Part shown: piece after piece, positions 38,421 to 40,061 of the stretch
How the letters are laid out: each line of letters starts with the position of its first letter
Numbering within the stretch: the first letter of the stretch is position 1
IMG/VR virus record: IMGVR_UViG_3300032322_002298
Location: 1-40,061 of that record
Direction: 5' to 3' (one strand)
Length of the DNA: 40,061 bases
Source of the DNA: a virus
The notes under the pieces: generated by a model
What the model was told of the DNA's origin: nothing
Database searches by the model: none
The model's input: the letters and a program-made list of their open reading frames with translations, nothing else
Program-made: the position numbers and the translations under genes

Positions 38421-39163
38421 ATCATCGTGAATGGCCGAAGGGTCTCTCGCTCTCGCATATCCCGTCGTCCCCGTCGTGGGCGTTCGACGACTCGGTCGCG
38501 GAGGTCTTCGACGACATGGCCGTCCGTTCGATTCCGAAGTATCAGGAGGCGATCTCCGAACTTGTCGACGTTGCTCTCGTCTGGTCGACGCCCGAATCGG
38601 ATCGCCCGATCTCTTCGTGGGTCGACCTCGGATCGGCGACCGGCGCGGTTCCCTTCGCGGCGATGAAGAAGGGCGTCCCCGCGGAGTCGATGACTCTCGT
38701 CGAACCGGCAAAGGCGATGCGGGCGAAACTCCGGGAGAGGATCGGCGACGGTCCCCGATACGTCTCGGAAGACGCGATTTCGTTCCTCTCGACTCTTCCG
38801 AACGGCTCGGTCGACGTCGTCTCCTCGCTCTGGACGGCTCAGTTCGTTCCCCTCGAAGATCGCGGGATCCTCTTCGACGAGGTTCGTCGAGTCCTTCGTC
38901 CGGACGGCGTCTTCCTGATCGCGGAAAAGGTTCGCGGGCAGACGGGACGATTCGAGAAGATGCTCCGGCGACGTCACGAAGCGTGGAAGGAGGGGAACGG
39001 ATATCCGAGAGAGGCGATTGAGATCAAGCGGGTCTCGCTTCGCGGCGTTCTCGTTCCCGTCTCGGCTCCCGAACTGAAGAACCTCCTCGTCTCGGCGAGG
39101 TTCGACGTCGAGGAGATCGTCCGGTTCTACAACTTCGGCGCGTGGGTGGCGTTCCCGAAGTGA
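38417..39163 (+). CDS. CmoA-like carboxy-S-adenosylmethionine synthase
   Basis: Starts at TTG 38417 (AAAGGAG six bases upstream), overlapping the methyltransferase stop. The 248-residue length equals E. coli CmoA. Conserved CmoA-type elements: WAFDDSVAEVFDDMAVRSIPKYQEAISELVDV (21-52), SAM motif WVDLGSATG (68-76), LRPDGVFLIAEKV (160-172), RHEAWKEGNGYPREAIEIKRVSL (186-208) and YNFGAWVAF (238-246). Arg205 in IKRVSL aligns with CmoA Arg199, reported to hold the carboxylate of carboxy-SAM. CmoA makes carboxy-SAM from SAM and prephenate for tRNA wobble uridine. There is no CmoB here; the partner is instead a cytosine methyltransferase. Confidence 0.88.
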   Translation: MNHREWPKGLSLSHIPSSPSWAFDDSVAEVFDDMAVRSIPKYQEAISELVDVALVWSTPESDRPISSWVDLGSATGAVPFAAMKKGVPAESMTLVEPAKAMRAKLRERIGDGPRYVSEDAISFLSTLPNGSVDVVSSLWTAQFVPLEDRGILFDEVRRVLRPDGVFLIAEKVRGQTGRFEKMLRRRHEAWKEGNGYPREAIEIKRVSLRGVLVPVSAPELKNLLVSARFDVEEIVRFYNFGAWVAFPK

Positions 39164-39165
39164 GG

Positions 39166-39200
39166 TCGGCGTAACATCAAGGGAGTCGAGGCGTACCTCG
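39166..39200 (+). promoter_or_regulatory. Possible late promoter-like site and leader hairpin before small structural gene
   Basis: TAACAT (39172-39177) lies 9 bp after the CmoA-like stop, resembling the TAGCAT boxes before other structural genes, without a clear -35. CGAGG-CGTA-CCTCG (39187-39200) is a perfect 5-bp stem, comparable in place to the leader hairpin of the capsid mRNA. Weaker than the other three sites. Confidence 0.35.
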
Positions 39201-39225
39201 ACGCGAACCTCTCGGAGACTTTCCT

Positions 39226-39573
39226 ATGGCGACCCTGACCCCTATCACCCCTGTCTTCACTGGCGCGACGATGACCCCGGCTAGCGCGGCCGCGGGCGGC
39301 GACCAGTTCGCGAACCCTCGCGGCTCGACCGTCCTGTACGTCAAGAACGGAAGCGGCGCGTCCGTGAACGTGACCCTCACGGCGCAGACCGTGACCCGTC
39401 CGGCGGACGGTCCCTTCCCCCTGATGACGGTCGCGAACTCGGTGATCGCGGTCCCGGCGTCGGGCGAACGTCTGATCGGGCCGATCCCCTCGGCGTACAA
39501 CGACGGGAACGGGAACGTCCAGATCACCTATTCGTCGGCGACGTCCGTCACGGTCGCGGCTCTGAACGTGTGA
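39226..39573 (+). CDS. Small beta-rich virion-type protein, possible decoration protein
   Basis: This 115-residue protein starts after CTCGGAGACTTTCCT. It resembles small structural proteins usually encoded beside phage head genes: GGDQFANPRGSTVLYVKNGSGASVNVTLTAQTVTRP, TVANSVIAVPASGERLIGPIPSAYNDGNGNVQITYSSATSVTVAALNV. The TVLYVKNGSGASVNVT, VPAGxERLIGP and YND.GNVxITYS..TSVTVAAL elements are the recognisable ones. Its position at the right end is explained if the map is circular, since terS and head genes then follow. Its stop overlaps the HNH start (TGATG). Confidence 0.83.
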   Translation: MATLTPITPVFTGATMTPASAAAGGDQFANPRGSTVLYVKNGSGASVNVTLTAQTVTRPADGPFPLMTVANSVIAVPASGERLIGPIPSAYNDGNGNVQITYSSATSVTVAALNV

Positions 39574-39962
39574 TGCCAACTCGACCGGCGAGGGCGTGCG
39601 CGGTCCCCGGGTGTCCGAACTACGCGGGCGACGGCGGTCGATGCGATGAACACCGGCGACGGGCGTTCTCGGATCGGCGCGGGTCGGCGTCCTCTCGCGG
39701 ATACGGGGCGAACTGGCGTCGACTTCGGCTCCTCGCTCTCCATCGCTTCCCCGTGTGTGGATGCGGGGCGGCGGCGACCGAGGTCGATCACGTCGTCCCG
39801 AAGTCCGCGGGCGGCACGGACGACCTCTCGAACCTCCGCGGAATCTGTCGGGACTGCCATAGGCGGAAGTCGGGTCGCGAGGGGTACGCGGCGGCGTTCG
39901 GCGACGACGACGACGACCCCGGTCGTCCCCCCCCTCCTCCTCGCTCGTCCGGCGGCGGCTGA
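39573..39962 (+). CDS. HNH endonuclease
   Basis: This 129-residue protein starts at ATG 39573 (GTG 39570 in the same frame is an alternative). It has an N-terminal zinc site (CAVPGCPNYAGDGGRCDEHRR), the phage HNH signature RGYGANWRRLRLLALHRFPVC, CGCGAAATEVDHVVPKSAGGTDDLSNLRGICRDCHRRKSGREG with the HNH core DHVVPKSAGG-x-DDLSNL-x-x-xCxxCHxxK, and an acidic/Pro-rich tail. In HK97-like phages such HNH proteins sit next to the terminase genes and take part in DNA cleavage at packaging. That fits here only if the ends of the window are joined. Confidence 0.94.
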   Translation: MPTRPARACAVPGCPNYAGDGGRCDEHRRRAFSDRRGSASSRGYGANWRRLRLLALHRFPVCGCGAAATEVDHVVPKSAGGTDDLSNLRGICRDCHRRKSGREGYAAAFGDDDDDPGRPPPPPRSSGGG

Positions 39963-40061
39963 CGTTCGCGACCCCCCTCGGGTGGGAGGGCGCGGGCGGA
40001 CGCGGTCGGCGTCGGCGGAGGGGAGGGGGGGGTCGGATCTCCGGGACGCGGGTCTCGGGAC
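39963..40061. other. Non-coding GC-rich right end
   Basis: No gene is seen. The stretch has G-rich runs (GGAGGGGAGGGGGGGGTCGG at about 40017-40036) and GGGTCGGATC, which also begins the 18-bp palindrome at 96-113. It probably continues into the left end of the window on a circular map. Confidence 0.4.

Noticed and set aside
38417-39163. Adenine or other DNA methyltransferase assignment for this SAM-dependent enzyme
   Set aside because: It has no DPPY/NPPY motif, and its whole length and C-terminal motifs fit CmoA instead.

Overview
The window looks like the essentially complete genome of a tailed dsDNA phage with a long non-contractile (siphovirus-type) tail. The head-to-tail gene order is that of HK97/lambda-like phages: small terminase, large terminase, portal, prohead protease, capsid, connectors, tail tube, G/GT chaperones, tape measure, M-like, L-like, K/I/J. 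The last gene (HNH nuclease, 39573-39962) and the first (small terminase, 178-708) are usual neighbours, so the sequence is probably a circular or permuted map of about 40 kb opened between them. GC content is high, alanine is mostly GCG and genes are packed with ATGA/TAATG overlaps. No integrase, CI-like repressor, tRNA or CRISPR array was seen, so a virulent lifestyle is likely. The host cannot be named. A lipoprotein that could be an outer-membrane spanin hints at a host with an outer membrane.

Layout. (1) 178-21450, rightward: packaging, head, connector, tail tube, a probable -1 frameshift G/GT pair, tape measure, a 1573-residue fusion of NlpC/P60 peptidase, gpI-like and gpJ-like tail-tip modules, and fibre proteins. 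(2) 21444-23679, leftward: a membrane protein and a lipoprotein (candidate lysis pair) plus two unknown early-type genes. (3) 23680-23938: divergent promoters sharing a -35/-10 and downstream architecture. (4) 23939-28400, rightward: small unknown genes including two sets of paralogues, a DUF932 protein and a Cro-like HTH protein, with recurring GNRA-capped hairpins after stop codons. (5) 28410-35692: replication genes (SNF2-type helicase, unknown protein, Cys-containing conserved phage protein, archaeo-eukaryotic primase, UvrD-like helicase), with an iteron-rich origin candidate at 33644-33895. (6) 35698-39163: VRR-NUC nuclease, ParB-like protein, stand-alone asparagine-synthetase-like ligase, C5-cytosine methyltransferase and a CmoA-like enzyme. 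(7) 39226-39962: small structural protein and HNH nuclease.

The most striking part is region 6. CmoA makes carboxy-SAM. The adjacent cytosine methyltransferase has Arg in place of the near-invariant motif X Asn, the position at which a basic substitution is known (as I recall) to let such enzymes use carboxy-SAM. An asparagine-synthetase-like enzyme, a family that activates and amidates carboxylates, lies just upstream. Together they suggest a natural pathway that puts 5-carboxymethylcytosine, possibly then amidated or conjugated, into phage DNA.

Three kinds of control signal can be read. Early promoters have TGGACA-like -35 boxes, 17-18 bp spacers and GGGACTATCCC-type inverted repeats near the start site. 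A GGATAGCATT motif precedes the capsid and tail tube genes and, in shorter form, two other small structural-type genes. The GNRA hairpins sit between early genes.
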